This document shows, one piece after another, positions 9,738-24,000 of a stretch of DNA of 64,000 nt. This DNA comes from Phoronis australis. Taxonomy: Eukaryota; Phoronida; Phoronidae. Within the stretch, counting starts at the first letter, position 1; the number at the start of each line of letters is the position of its first letter. The translations under genes and the position numbers were made by a program. The notes under the pieces were generated by a model. That model searched no databases, was not told the origin of the DNA, and saw only the letters and a program-made list of their open reading frames with translations. Location: positions 45,756 through 109,755 of the forward strand of contig NMRA01000336.1 of the NCBI GenBank assembly GCA_002633005.1, in the 5' to 3' direction.

Positions 9738-12700
9738 TCCAGTGAAGGTCAGTGGAGGGCAGTGGAGGCCAGTGTAGACCAGTGAAGGCCAGTGGGGGCT
9801 TGTGGAGGCCAGAGGAGTCCAGCTGTCGCCAGTGGAGGCCAGTGGACGCCAGCTTAGGCCATTGGAGGCCAGTGGAGCTCAGTGAAGGCCACTGGAGGAC
9901 AGTGGAGGCCAGCTGGGGCCAGTGGAAGCCAGTGGAGGTCAGTGAAGGCCAGAAAAGGCCAGTGGGAGCTTGTGGAGGCCATTGGATGCCAGTGGAGGAC
10001 AGTGAAGGTCAGTGAAAGCCACTGGAGGACAGTGGAGGCCAGCTGGGGCCAGTGGAGGTCAGTGAAGGCCAGAAAAGGCCAATGGGAGCTTGTGGAGGCC
10101 ATTGGATGCCAGTGGAGGCGTGTGGAAGCCAGTGAAGGCCAGAAGAAGCCAGTGAAGGCCCGAAGAGGCCAGTGGGGGCTTGTGAAGGCAAGTGGAGGCC
10201 AGCTGAGCCCATTTGAGGGCAGTGGATGCCAGCTGAGACCAGAGGAGGCAAGCTGGGGCCAGTGGAGGCCAGTGGTGCCCAGTGGAGGCCAGTAGAGGCT
10301 AGTGGAGGCCAATGGAGGCCATCGGAGTCCAGTCGAGCCAATTAGATCCCAGCGGAGGCCAGAGGAAGCCTGCTGTGGCCAGTGCAGGACAGTGGAGGCC
10401 AGCGGAGGTCAGTAGGGGCCAGCGGAGGCCAGTGGAGGACTGTGCAGGCCAGTGGAGGCCAGCTGAGTTCAGAGAATTCCAGCTGTTGCCAGTGGAGGCC
10501 AGTGGAGCCCAGTGAAAGCCAGTGGAGCACTGTGGAAGCCAGTTGAGGTCATTTGAGGCGTGTGGAGGCCAGTGGTCGGCGCTGGAGTCCAGTGGAGGCC
10601 ATTAGAGGCCACTGCAGGCCAATGGATTCCAGTGGAGACCAGTGGACGCCACTGGATGCTAGTGGACGAACCTGGAGGCCACTGGAGGACAGTGGTTGCC
10701 AGCTTGATCCTGTGGAAGCCAGTGGAGGTTCTGCAGAGGTCTTGAACGCCAGAGGAGGCCAGTGGGGTTTTTTGGAGGCCAGTGGGGGCCAGCTCAGTGA
10801 AGTTGAGGCCAGAGCAATCCAGTGGAGTCCAGCTGATGCCAGAGGAGTCCAGCTGTCGCCAATGGTTGCCGGTGGAGACCCGTAAAGACCAGTGGAGGCC
10901 TGAGGAGGCCAGTAGAAGTCAGTGGAGGCCAATAAAAGCCAGTGGAGGCGTGAGGAGGCCAGAAGAGGCCGCTGAAGGCCAGAAGAGGCCAGAAGCGCCT
11001 TGCAGAAGCTAGTGGAGGCCAGTGGATTCCACTGGAGACCAGTGGAGGCTCGTGGACGCCAGTGGAGGTAAGTGGAGACCAATAAAGGTCATCGGAGTCC
11101 AGGGAAGGCGTGTGGGGGCCAGTGAAAGCCAGTTGAAGCCAGTGGAGCTCTGTGGAAGCCATTGGAGGACAGCGGAAGCCAGTGGACGACTTTGGAGGTC
11201 AGTGGAGGCCAGTGGTGGCCGCTGGAGGCCAGTGAAGGCCATTAGAGGCCAGTGCAGTGCAGTGTATTCCAGTGGGGGCCAGTGGAAACCCCCGGAGACT
11301 AGTGGATGACAGTGGAGGCCACTGGAGAACAGTGGTTGCCAGCTGGGGCTAGTGGAAGCCAGTGGAGGTCTGCGGAGGCCTTGTAGGCCAGAAGAAGTCC
11401 AGTGGGGGTTTTTGGAGGCCAGTGGAGGCCAACTCATTCCAGTTGAGGCCAGTGCAGGACAGTGGAGGCGAAATGAGGCCCGAGGAGTCCAGCTGTCTCC
11501 AGTGGAGGCCGTTGGAGACCCGTGGAGACCAGTGAAGGCCAGTGGAGGCCAGTAGAGGTCAGTGGAGGCCAATAAAGGCAGTGGAGGCCGAAGAAGGCCA
11601 GGAGAGGCCAGTGGCATCTTGAAGAGGCTTGTGGAGGCCAGCTGGGCCCATTGGAGGCAAGTCGACGCTAAGCGAGGACAGAGGAGGACGGCTGTGGCCA
11701 GTGGAGGCCATTGGAGGCCAGTGGTAGCCAGTGGAGGCCACTCGAGGGCAGTAGAGGTCAGTGGAGTCCAGTGGGAGCCAGCCGAGGCCAGTGGAAGCCG
11801 GTGGAGGCTTGTGGCGGCCTATGGAGGTCAGTGGAAGCCACTGGAGTACAGTGGAAGCCAGGGGAGGACATTGGAGGCATTTGGTGACCACTTTAGTTCA
11901 CTGGAGGCCAGTGGAGGCTAGTGAAAGCCACTGGAGGACAGTGCAGGCCAGTGAAGGGCAATGGAGGCCATCGGAGGCCTGTAGATGCCAGTGGAGGCCA
12001 GTGAAGGCCAGAAAACGCCAGTGGGGGCGTGTGGAGGCCAGTGGAGGCCAGCTGAGCCCATTGCAGCCCAGGGGAGGCCAGAGCAAGCAAGGTGTGGCCA
12101 GTGCAGGACAGTGGAGGTCAGCGGAGGACAGTGGGTGCAAGTGGAGGACTGTGCAGATCTTTGGAAGCCAGCTGACTTCAGAAGAGGTCAGCTGTCGCCA
12201 GTGGAGGCCAGTGGAGGCCAGTAGAAGTCAGTGGAGGCCATTGGAGGCCATCAGAGGCCAGTGGAGTTGAGTGGAGGCCAGTGGTGAACAGTCGAAGCCA
12301 TTGGAGGACACTGGAGGCGAATGGAGGTTAGTGGAGGCCAGTGGAGGTCAGTAGATCCCAGTGGAGGATAGTGGAGACTAGTGGAGGCCAGAACAAGCCA
12401 GTGAAGGCCAGCGGGGTCAGTGGAAGACAGTGGAGGCAAGGGAAGACCATAAGAGGCCAGTGGGGGCTTGTGGAGGCAAGTGGAGGCCAGCTGTGCCCAC
12501 TGGAGGGCAGTGGAGGCCAGCTGAGGCCAGAGGAGGCAAGGGGGGCAGTGGAGAACAGTGGAGGCCCGAAGTGGCCAGTGAAGGCCAGTAGAGACTAGTG
12601 GAGGCCATCGGAGTCCAGTGAAGGCGTGTGGGGGACAGTGGAAGCCAGTGGAAGCCAGTGAAAGCTAGTGGAGGACTGTGGAAGCCAGTAAAGGACAGTG

Positions 12701-14643
12701 GAAACCAGTGGACGACTGCGGAGGTCAGTGGAGGGGTGTGGAGGCCATTAGATACCAGTGGAGGCTAATGGATTCCAGTGGAGGCCAATGGACGCCACTT
12801 TAGTCTAGTGGACGACAGTGGAGGCCACTGGAGGACAGTGGTTGCCAGCTGGGAACAGTGGAAGCCAGTGGAGGTCTGCAAAGGCCTTGAAGTTCAGAGG
12901 AGCCCGGTTGGGGTTTTTGAAGGCCAGTTTTGGCCGTCTCTGTCCAGTTGAGGCCAGTGGAGGCCAGCTGAGGCCAGAGAAGTCCAGATATCGACAGTGG
13001 AGGCCAATGGAGACCCTTGGAGACCAGTGAAGGCCAGTTGACGCCAGTGGAGGCCTGTGGAGTCCAGTGGAGGCCAGTAGAATTCGGTGGAGACCAATAA
13101 AGGCCAGTGGAGGCGTGTGGAGGCCACTGAAGGCTAGAAGAGGTCAGTGGCGGCTTGCAGAAGCTAGTGGAGGCCTGCTGGGCCAGTGGAGGCGAGTGGA
13201 CTTTAACTGAGGCCAGAGGAGGACAGCTGCGGCCAGTGGAGGCCATTGGAGGCCAGTGGAGGACACTCGAGGCCAGTGGAGGTCAGTGGGGGCCAACCGA
13301 GGCCATTAGCGGCAGGTGGAGGCTTTTGGCGGCCAATGTAGGCCAGTGGAAGACCGGGGAGGCTAGTGAAGGCCAGTGGTGGCCAGTGGAGGCCAGTGGA
13401 AGCTACTAGAGGACAGTGGAAGCTAGGGGAGGCCAGTGGATGTCTTTGGTGCCCAGTGGAGGTCACTGGAGACCAGTAGAAGCCAGTGACAGCCACTGGA
13501 GGACAGTGCAGGCCAGTGGAGGGCAATGGAGGCCATCAGAAGCGTTTGGTGGCCAGTGGAGGTCATTGAGGGCCAGGAAAGGCCAGATGGGGCTTGTGGA
13601 GGTTCGTGGAGGCCAATAGAAACCAGTCAAGGCCAGTGAAGGCCATTGGACGCCAGTGGAGGTTCGTGGAGGCCAATAGAAACCAGTTAAGGCCAGTGGA
13701 GGTCATTGGAGGCCAGTGGATGCCAGTGGAGGCCAAAGAAGACTAGTGGAGATCAGTGTAGGTCAGTGCAGGCCAATAGAGGACATCGCAGGCCAGTGGA
13801 GGTGGGCGGAGGCCAGTGGAGGCCAATAACGGCCAGAAGAAGGCTTTGGAGACTTAAGGAGGCCAGTGGCGGCCAGCTGAGCCCAGTGGAGGTCAGTGGA
13901 GGCCGGTGAAAGCCAGAAGAGGCCAGTGGGGAATTAAGGAGGCCAGTGGCGGCCAGCTGTGCCCTGTGGAAGCCAGTAGAGGCCAGTGAATGCCAGCTTT
14001 GGGCAGAGGAGGCATGCTGTGGCCAGCTGTGGCCAGTTGAGGCCAGTGGAGGCCAGTGGAGGCTAGTGGAGGGCAGTGGAAGCCACTAGAGGCAAGTGGA
14101 GTTCATCGGAGACCTGTGAAATCTAGCTGAGGCCAGTGGAGTCCAGAGAAGGCCAGTGGAGGCCATCGGAGGCCTGTGGAGGTCAGAAGATGCCAGTGGA
14201 GGAGAGTGGAAACCAATGGAGGCCAGTGGAGGACAGTGGAAACCAGTGGAGGCCACTCGAGGCAAGTGGGGGCCAGCTGAGGCCAGTGAAGGCCTGTGGT
14301 GCATTGAGGAGACCATTGGAGACCAGTGGGGGCCAGCTGAGGCCAGTGGAAACCGGTGGAGGCTTGTGGCGGCCAATGGAGGCCAGTGGAAGCCAGGGGA
14401 TGCCAGAGGAGGCCAGTGGTGGCCAGTGGGGGATTTGGAGGCCAGTGGAGGCCACCTCTGTTCAGTGAAGGCCAGTGCAGGCCAGTAGAGGCCATTGGAG
14501 GCCAGTGTAAGCTTGTGGAGGTCAGTGGATTCCAGTGGAGGCCAGTGAAAGCCAGTGGAAGACTGTGCAATACAGTGGAGGCCAATGGAGGCCATCGGAG
14601 GCCAATGGAGGTCATCGGAGGCCACTGGAGGACAGTGAAAGGC

Positions 14644-17600
14644 AGAAGTGGCCAGTGGGGGCTTGTGGAGGCCAGCTGAGCCTTATAGATGCCAGTGGAG
14701 GCGAGTGGAGGCTAGCTGAGGCCAGATTAGGCAAGCTGTGTCGAGTGGAGTCCAGTGGTGTCCAGTGGAGGCCAGTAGAGGCTCGTGGAGACCAGTGCAC
14801 GCCAGTGGAGGTCATTGGAGGCCAATGGAGGCCATTGGACGCCAGTGGAGTATGGTGGAGGTGAATAGAAGCCAGTTAAGGCCAGTGGACGTCATTGGAG
14901 GCCAGTGGATGCCAGTGGAGGCCAGTGGAGATCAGTGGAGGTCAATGGAGGACAATAGATTATATCGCAGGCCAGTGGAGGTAGGCGGAGGCCAGTGGAG
15001 ACCTGTGGATGCCAGTAAGGGCTAGAAGAAGCCTTTGGAGACTTAAGGAGGCCAGTTTCGACCAGCTGAGCCCTGTGGAAGCCTGTGGAGGAGAGTAGAT
15101 GCCAGTGGAGGCCAGCATAGGCTGTTGTAGGCGAGTGGAGGCTTGTGGAGGCCAGTGGGGGACACTGCAGTCCAGTGGAGGCCAATGGAGGCCAGTGGAG
15201 GCCTGTGGAAGCCAGTGGGGGGCACTGCAGTCCAGTGGAGGCCAGTGTAGGCCAGAAGAGGCCAGTGGGGGCTTGTGGAGGCCAGCTGAGTTCTATGGAG
15301 GCCGGTGGAGGCCAGTGAAGGCCACTCGAGGCCAGTCGGGGCCAGTGGAGACCATTGGAGACCAGTGGGGGCCAGCTGAGGCTAGTGGAGGCCGGTGGAG
15401 GCTTGTGGCTGCCAATGGAGGCCAGTGGAAGCCAGGGGATGCCAGTAGAGGCCAGTTGAGGATATCGGAGGTGCGTGGAGGCCAGTGGGGGGGGTTTGGA
15501 GGCAAGTCGAGGCCACCTCAGTCCAGTGGAGGCCAGTGCAGGCCAGTAGAGGCCAGTGGAGGCCAGCTGAGATCAGAGGAGTCCAGCTGAGATCAGAGGA
15601 GTCCAGCTGTAGCAAGTGGCGCCCGGTGGAGAACCGTGGAGACCAGTGAAGACCAGTGGAGAAAAGTGGAGGCCTGAGGAGGCCAGTAGAAGTCCGTGGA
15701 CGCAAATGGAGGCCAGTGGAGGCCATTTGAAGCCAGCTTAGGCCATTGGAGGCCAGTGGAGGAAAGTGGAGGTCAGTGGATTCCAGTGGAGACCAGTGGA
15801 GGCCAGTGAAAGCCAGTGGAGGAGACTACAGTCCAGTGGAGGCCATCGGAGGCCAGTGGAGGCCACTGGAAGCCAGTGAAGGCGAGAAAAGGTCGGTGGG
15901 GGCTTGTGGAGGTAGCTGAGCCGTATGAAGGCCAGTGGAGGCTAGCTGAGGCTAGATTAGGCAAGCTGTGGCCAGTGGAGGTCAGTGGAAGCCAGTGGAG
16001 GCCGGTGAAAGCCAGAAAAGGCCAATGGGGACTTAAGGAAGACAGTGGCGGCCAGCTTTTCCCAGTGGAAACCATTGGAGGCCAATGAATGCCAGATCAG
16101 GCCATGTGAGGCCATCGGAGAACTGTGGAATCCAGCTCAGGCTAGTGGAAGCCAGTGAAGGCCTGTGGAACCCAGTGGCGCACACTGCAGTCCACCGGAG
16201 GCCAATGGAGGCCATTGGAGGCTAGTGGAGGCCAGTGGAGGCCACTGGAGTCCAGCGAAAGCCAGAAGTGGCCAGTGGGGGCTTGTGGAGGCCAGCTGAG
16301 CCTTATAGATGCCAGTGGAGGCGAGTGGAGGCTAGCTGAGGCCAGATTAGGCAAGCTGTGTCGAGTGGAGTCCAGTGGTGTCCAGTGGAGGCCAGTAGAG
16401 GCTCGTGGAGACCAGTGCACGCCAGTGGAGGTCATTGGAGGCCAATGGAGGCCATTGGACGCCAGTGGAGTATTGTGGAGGTGAATAGAAGCCAGTTAAG
16501 GCCAGTGGACGTCATTGGAGGCCAGTGGATGCCAGTGGAGATCAGTGGAGGTCAATGGAGGACAATAGATTATATCGCAGGCCAGTGGAGGTAGGCGGAG
16601 GCCAGTGGAGACCTGTGGATGCCAGTAAGGGCTAGAAGAAGCCTTTGGAGACTTAAGGAGGCCAGTTTCGACCAGCTGAGCCCTGTGGAAGCCTGTGGAG
16701 GAGAGTAGATGCCAGTGGAGGCCAGCATAGGCTGTTGTAGGCGAGTGGAGGCTTGTGGAGGCCAGTGGGGGACACTGCAGTCCAGTGGAGGCCAATGGAG
16801 GCCAGTGGAGGCCTGTGGAAGCCAGTGGGGGGCACTGCAGTCCAGTGGAGGCCAGTGTAGGCCAGAAGAGGCCAGTGGGGGCTTGTGGAGGCCAGCTGAG
16901 TTCTATGGAGGCCGGTGGAGGCCAGTGAAGGCCACTCGAGGCCAGTCGGGGCCAGTGGAGACCATTGGAGACCAGTGGGGGCCAGCTGAGGCTAGTGGAG
17001 GCCGGTGGAGGCTTGTGGCTGCCAATGGAGGCCAGTGGAAGCCAGGGGATGCCAGTAGAGGCCAGTTGAGGATATCGGAGGTGCGTGGAGGCCAGTGGGG
17101 GGGGTTTGGAGGCAAGTCGAGGCCACCTCAGTCCAGTGGAGGCCAGTGCAGGCCAGTAGAGGCCAGTGGAGGCCAGCTGAGATCAGAGGAGTCCAGCTGA
17201 GATCAGAGGAGTCCAGCTGTAGCAAGTGGCGCCCGGTGGAGAACCGTGGAGACCAGTGAAGACCAGTGGAGAAAAGTGGAGGCCTGAGGAGGCCAGTAGA
17301 AGTCCGTGGACGCAAATGGAGGCCAGTGGAGGCCATTTGAAGCCAGCTTAGGCCATTGGAGGCCAGTGGAGGAAAGTGGAGGTCAGTGGATTCCAGTGGA
17401 GACCAGTGGAGGCCAGTGAAAGCCAGTGGAGGAGACTACAGTCCAGTGGAGGCCATCGGAGGCCAGTGGAGGCCACTGGAAGCCAGTGAAGGCGAGAAAA
17501 GGTCGGTGGGGGCTTGTGGAGGTAGCTGAGCCGTATGAAGGCCAGTGGAGGCTAGCTGAGGCTAGATTAGGCAAGCTGTGGCCAGTGGAGGTCAGTGGAA

Positions 17601-17873
17601 GCCAGTGGAGGCCGGTGAAAGCCAGAAAAGGCCAATGGGGACTTAAGGAAGACAGTGGCGGCCAGCTTTTCCCAGTGGAAACCATTGGAGGCCAATGAAT
17701 GCCAGCTCAGGCCAGGTGAGGCCATCGGAGAACTGTGGAATCCAGCTGAGGCTAGTGGAAGCCAGTGAAGGCCTGTGGAACCCAGTGGCGCACACTGCAG
17801 TCCACCGGAAGCCATTGGAGGCCAGTGGAGGCCACTGGAGGCCACTGGAGTCCAGTGAAAGCCAGAAGAGGCC
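14644..17873 (+). repeat. Higher-order tandem duplication, two copies of ~1.61 kb in array 1
   Basis: Copy one (about 14644-16263) and copy two (about 16264-17873) match almost base for base at an offset of 1,610 bp, apart from one 10-bp unit missing in copy two and a few substitutions, more of them near the far ends. Irregular landmarks such as 'tatatcgcagg' (14953 and 16563) and 'gtgggggggg' (15478 and 17088) recur in register. Identity is far above that between ordinary units, so the duplication is recent or an assembly duplicate. Confidence 0.9.
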
Positions 17874-20800
17874 AGTGGGGACTTGTAGAGACCAGTGGAG
17901 GCCAGTTGAGGCCATTTGTGGCCATTGGACGCCAGTGGAGGTTTGTGAAGGCCAGCTGAGGCCAGATCAGGCAAGCTGTGGCAGTGGAGGCCAGTGGCGT
18001 CCAGTGGAGGCCAGTGGCGTCCAGTGGAGGCCAGTGGAGGCCAGTGGAGGCTAGTGGAGGCCACTGTGGCCTAGTGGAGGCCGTTGGGTGCCAATGGAGG
18101 CTATTGGACGCCCGTGGACGCCAGTGGAGTATTGTGGAGGCCAGCAGAAGCCAGTTAATGCCAGCTGAGCCCAGTGGAAGCCAGTGGAGGCTTGTGGCGG
18201 CCAATTGGGGCCAGTGGAAGCCAGGGGATGCCAGTAGACTCCAGTGGTGGCCAATGGAAGCTATCGGAGGCGTGTGGAGGCCAGTGGGCGGTTTGGAGTC
18301 CAGTGGAGGCCACCTCAGTCCAGTGGAGGCCAGTGCAGGCCAGTAGAGGCCAGTGGAGGCCAGATGAGATCAGAGGAGTCCAGCTGTCGCAAGTGGAGGC
18401 CGGTGGAGAACCGTGGAGACCAGTGAAGACCAGTGGAGACAAGTGGAGACCTGTGGAGGCCACGTAAGCCCAGAAGAGGCCAGTGGCGCCTTGTGGAGGC
18501 CTTTGGAGGGCAGTTTAGGCCATTGGAGGCCAGTGGAGGGTTTTGGATTTCAGTGGATTCCAGTGGAGGCCAGTGGAGGCCAGTGAAAGCCAGTGGAGGA
18601 CACTGGAGTCCAGTGGAGGCCATCGGAGGCCAATGCAGGCCATCGGAGGCCACTGGAGGCCAGTGGAGGCCACTGGAGGCCAGTGAAGGCCAGAAGAGGC
18701 CAGTCAGGGCTTGTGGAGAAAGCTGAGCCCTTTGAAGGCCAGTGGAGGCTAGCTGAGGCTAGATTAGGCAATCTGTGGCCAGTGGAGGCCAGTGGAGAAC
18801 AATGGAGGCCAGTGGAGGTCAGTGGAGGCCGGTGAAAGTCAGAAAAGGCCAATGGAGACTTAAGAAAGACAGTGGCGGCAAACTGTGCCCAGTGGAAGCC
18901 ATTGGAGGCCAATGAATGCCAGCTGAGGGTAGAGGAAGCCAGCTGTAACCATTGGAGGCCAGTGGAGGCCACTGGATGCCAGTGAAGGTCTGTGGAAACC
19001 AGTGGAGGACACTGCAGTCCACAAGAGGGCAATGGAGGCCATCGGAGGCCAGTGGAGGCTAGTGGACGCCAGTGGAGGCCACTGGAGGCCAGTGAAGGCC
19101 AGAAGAGGCCAGTGGGGGTTTGTGGAGGCCAGTGTAGTCCAGTGGTGACCATTGGAGGCCATTGGACGCCCATGGACGCCAGTGGAGGTTTGTGGAGGCC
19201 AGCTGAGGCCAGATCAGGCAAGCTGTGGGCAGTGGAGGCCAGTGGCGTCGAGTGGAGGCAGTGGACGCTGTTGGAGGCCAGTGGAGGCCAGCGGAGGCCA
19301 TTGGACGCCCGTGGGCGCCACTGGAGGTTTGTGGAGTCCAGTAGAAGCCAGTTAAGGTCAGTGGACGTCTTTGGAGGCCAGTGGATGCCAGTGGAGGCCA
19401 TTGTGACCAATGGAGATCAGTGGGGTTCATTGGAGGCCAATAGAGGACCTCGCAGGCTAGTGGAGGCGTGTGGAGGCCAGTGGAGACCAGTGGAGGCCAG
19501 TAGTAGCCAAAAGAGGCCTTTGGAGACTTAAGGAGTCCGGTGGCGGCCAGCTGAGCCCAGTGCAAGCCAGAGGAGGCCAGTGGATGCCAGTGGAGGGTTG
19601 CATAGGCTGTTGTATGCGAGTGGAGGCTTTTGGAGGTTAGTTAAGTGCAGTCGAGGCCAGGGGAGGCCAGTGGGGGTCAGTGGAGGCCAATAGAGTCCAT
19701 CGGAGGCCACTGGAGGCCAGTGGAGGCCGGTGAAAGAGCGAAGAGGCCAGTGGGGAGTTAAGGAGGACAGTGGCGGCCAGCTGAGCCCAGTGGAACCCAG
19801 TATAGGCCAGTGAATGCCAGCTGAGGGCAGAGGAGGCCAGCTGTGGCCAGTGGAGGCCAGTGGATGCCAGTGGAGGAGAGTGGAGGGCAGTGGAAGCCAG
19901 TAGAGGCCAATCGAGGTTATTGGAGGTCAGTGGAGGCCAATAGATGTCATCGGAGGCCAGTTGAGGCGTCTGGAGGCCAGTAAAGGCCAGAAGAGGCCAG
20001 TGGGGGCATTTGGAGGCCAGCTGAGGCCTCTGGAGGCGAATGGAGGGAAGTGGAGGCCAGCGGCGACATGTGGAGCCCAGCTGAGGCCAGTGGAGGCCAG
20101 TGGAGGTCAGTGGATGCCAGTGGAGGCCAATGGAGGCCAGTGGAGGTCAGTGGAGGCCAATATAGGCCATCGCAGGCCAGTGGAGTTGTCTGGAGGCCAC
20201 TGGAGGCCAGCGAAGGCCAGAAGAGGACACTGGGGGTACGTGGAGGCCAGCTGAGAAATTTTGAAAGGCCAGTGGAGGCCAGCAGAAGGCAGATTAGGCA
20301 AGCTGTCGCCAGTGGAGGCCAGTGGTGTCCAGTGGAGTCCTGTGGAGGCTAGTGGAGGCCACTGCGGCCCAGTGGAGGCCAAAGGAGGCCATTGGACGCC
20401 AGTGGAGAATTGTGGAGGCCAGTAGAAGCCAGTGGAGGCCAGCGGATGCCAGTGGAGGACAGCATAGGCTGTTGTAGGCCAGTGGAGGTCAGTGGAGGCC
20501 AACAGAGAACAACAGAGGCCAGTGGATGCCATTGGAGGCCGGTGAAATTAAGAAGCGGAAAGTGGGGAGACAAGGAGACTAGTGGCGGCCAGCTGAATCC
20601 AGTGGTAGCCAGTGGAGCCCATTGATTGCCATCTGAGGGCAGAGGAGGTCAGCTGTGGTCAGTGGAGGCCAGTGGAGGCCAGTGCATGCCAGTGGAGGCC
20701 AGTGGAGGGCAGTGAAGGCTCATAGAGGCCAGTCGAGGCCAGTTGATGCCAGTGGAGGCGTTTGGAGGCCAGTGGTGGGCAGTGTCGAGCAGTGAAGGTC

Positions 20801-21080
20801 ATTGGAGGCCACTTGACGGTAGTGGACGCCAGTGGAGGCCACTGGAGGACAATGGAGGCCGGCTGGAACCAGTCGAGGCCAGTGGAGGCCAGTGAAGACC
20901 AGCCGAGGCCAGGGGGGCTTATGGAGTCCAGTGGAGGCCAGCTCAAACTAGTGGAGACCAGTGGAGGACATCTGGGGCCAGTGGAGGCCGGTAGATGCCA
21001 GTGGAATCCATTGGAGGCCAAACAAGGCCACTGGTGGCCAGTGGAGTCCAGTGGAGGCCAGCTGAGCCCATTGGAGTCCA

Positions 21081-24000
21081 GTGGAGTACAATGGATGCCA
21101 ATCAAGCCCAGTTTAGGCCAGTGGTATCCAATGAAGGTCAGTGGAGGCCATCGGAGGCCAGTGGAGTTCACTGGAGGCCAGTGAAAGCCAGTGGAAGACA
21201 GTGGAGTCCACTGCAGGCCAAATGTGGCCAGTGGAGGCCACTTGTGGCCAGTGGAGGGCACCTGAGGCTAGTGGACTACAGTGGAGGCCAATAGAGGCCA
21301 TCGGAGGCCACTGGAGGACAGTGGAGGCCGGTGAAAGACAGAAGAGGCCAGTGGAGGGCAGTTGAGGCCAGTGGGGTACAGTGCAGGCCTATGGAGCCCA
21401 GCTTAGGCCATTAGAAGCCAGTGGAGGCTTGTGAAGATCAGTGGATTCAAGTGGAGGCCATCGGAGGCCAATGGAGGCTGTAGAGGCCGGTCAAGGCCAG
21501 ACGAAGCAAGTGGGGGATTGTGGAGGACAGTGGAGGCCAGCTGAGCCCATTGGAGGCCAGTGAAGGCCAGTAGAGGCCAGGGAATGCCCGTGGAAGACAG
21601 TGGAGTCCACTGCAGGCCAGCTGTGGCCAGTGGAGGCCAGTGGAGTACAGTGGAGGCCAGTGGAGCCCAGCTTAGGCCAGTGGAGGCCAGTGGAGGTCAG
21701 TGGAGGCGTGTGGAGGCCACTGGAGGCAGGTGGACCACAGTGGACACCTGTGGAATACAGCTGAAGCTAGTGGACGCCACTGGAGGCCACTGGAGGTCAA
21801 TGAAGGACAGAAGAGGCCAGTGGGGGCTTGTGGATGCCAGCGGAGCCCTATGGAGGCAAGTGGAGGCGAGTGGAGGCCAGATTAAGCAAGCTGTGGCCAG
21901 TGGTGGCCAGTGGTGGCCAGTGGAGGCCCCTGGATGCCAGTGGAAGTCAGTGGAGGCTTGAGGAGGCCATTCAAGCCCAGTTAAGGCCAGTGGAGGTCAA
22001 TGGAGGCCAATGGGCGCAAGTGGAGGCCAGTGGAGGCCAGTGGGGGCTTTTTTAGGCCAGTGGAGGCCAATGGAGGCCAGCAGAGGCCATTGGAGGTCTG
22101 TGGAGGCGTGTGGAGGTCAGAGGGGCCAGTGGGGGCTTTTGGACGACAGTGTAGCCCAGCTGAGTCCAGTGGAAGCCAGTGGAGCCCTACTGAGGCCAAT
22201 GGATTCAAGCTGTGGCCAGCGGAGGACAGTGGAGGCCAGTGGTGGCAAGTGGTGGCCAGTTGAGGACAATGGAGGCCAATGGAGGCAAGTGGAGGCCAGT
22301 GGAGGACAGTGGGTGGAGGCCACATGAGGCAAGTGGAGGACAGTCTAGACCACTGGAGGACACTGGAGGCCAATGGACGCCATTGGAGGCAGATGAAGGC
22401 TAGTGGAAGCCAGTGGACGCCAGTGGAAGCTAGTGGAGGCCAGTCGAGATCTGCAGAAGCCAGTGGAGGCCACTGGAGGCAACCGGAGGCCACTGGAGGC
22501 AAGTGGAGGGCAGTAGAGAACAGTGGAGGCCATTGGATACCAGTGGAGTCGTTTGCAGACCAGTGAACGCCAGAAGAGGACAGTAGCGATTTAAGGAGGC
22601 CAGTGGCGGCCAGCTGAGTCCAGTGGACGCCAATGTAGGCCAGTGGAGGCCAGTGGAGTACAATGGATGCCAATCAAGCCCAGTTTAGGCCAGTGGTATC
22701 CAATGGAGGTCAGTGGAGGCCATCGGAGGCCAGTGGAGTTCACTGGAGGCCAGTGAAAGCCAGTGGAAGACAGTGGAGTCCACTGCAGGCTAAATGTGGC
22801 CAGTGGAGGCCACTTGTGGCCAGTGGAGGGCACCTGAGGCTAGTGGACTACAGTGGAGGCCAATGGAGCCCAGCGTAGGCCAGTGGAGGCCAGTGGAGGC
22901 TAGTGGAGGCCAGTGGAGTGCAGTTGAGGACAGTGGGGTACAGTGCAGGCCTATGGAGCCCAGCTTATGCCATTAGAAGCCAGTGGAGGCTTGTGAAGAT
23001 CAGTGGATTCAAGTGGAGGCCATCGGCGGCCAATGGAGGCTGTAGAGGCCGGTCAAGGCCAGACGATGCAAGTGGGGGATTGTGGAGGACAGTGGAGGCC
23101 AGCTGAGCCCATTGGAGGCCAGTGAAGGCCAGTAGAGGCCAGGGAAAGCCCGTGGAAGACAGTGGAGTCCACTGCAGACCAGGTGTGGCCAGTGGAGGCC
23201 AGTGGAGTACAGTGGAGGCCAATGGAGCCCAGCTTAGGCCAGTGGAGGCCAGTGGAGGTCAGTGGAGACCAATGAAGTCCATCGGAGGCCAGTGGAGGCG
23301 TGTGGAGGCCAATGAAGGTCAGTGGAGGCCACTGGAGGCAAGTGGACCACAGTGGACACCTGTGGAATACAGCTGAAGCCAGTGGACGCCACCGGAGGCC
23401 ACTGGAGGTCAATGAAGGGCAGAAGAGGCCAGTGGGGGCTTGTGGATGCCAGCGGAGCCCTATGGAAGCGAGTGGAGGCGAGTGGAGGCCAGATTAGGCA
23501 AGCTGTGGCCAGTGGTGGCCAGTGGTGGCCAGTGGAGGCCCCTGGATGCTAGGGGAGGCCAGTGGAGGCCAGTGGAGGCCAGTGGATGCCACTGGAGGTC
23601 GGTGGAGGTTTGAGGAGGCCATTCAAGCCCAGTTAAGGCCAGTGGAGGCCAGTGGGGACTTTTTTAGGCCAGTGGAGGCCAGCAGAGGCCATTGGTGGTC
23701 TGTGGAGGCGTGTGGAGGTCAGAGGGGGCCAGAAGAGGCCAGTGGGGGCTTTTGGACGACAGTGTAGCCCAGCTGAGTCCAGTGGAAGCCAGTGGAGGCC
23801 TACTGAGGCCAATGGATTCAAGCTGTGGCCAGCGGAGGACAGTGGAGGCCAGTGGTGGCAAGTGGTGGCTAGTTGAGGACAATGGAGGCAAGTGGAGGCC
23901 AGTGTAGGCCAGTGGACGCCAGTTGAGGCCAGTGGGTGGAGGCCACATGAGGCAAGTGGAGGACAGTCGAGACCACTGGAGGACACTGGAAGCCAATGGA

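Noticed and set aside
9429-9785. 118-codon frame running into array 1
   Set aside because: No similarity to retroelement proteins expected at this position; its end is minisatellite.
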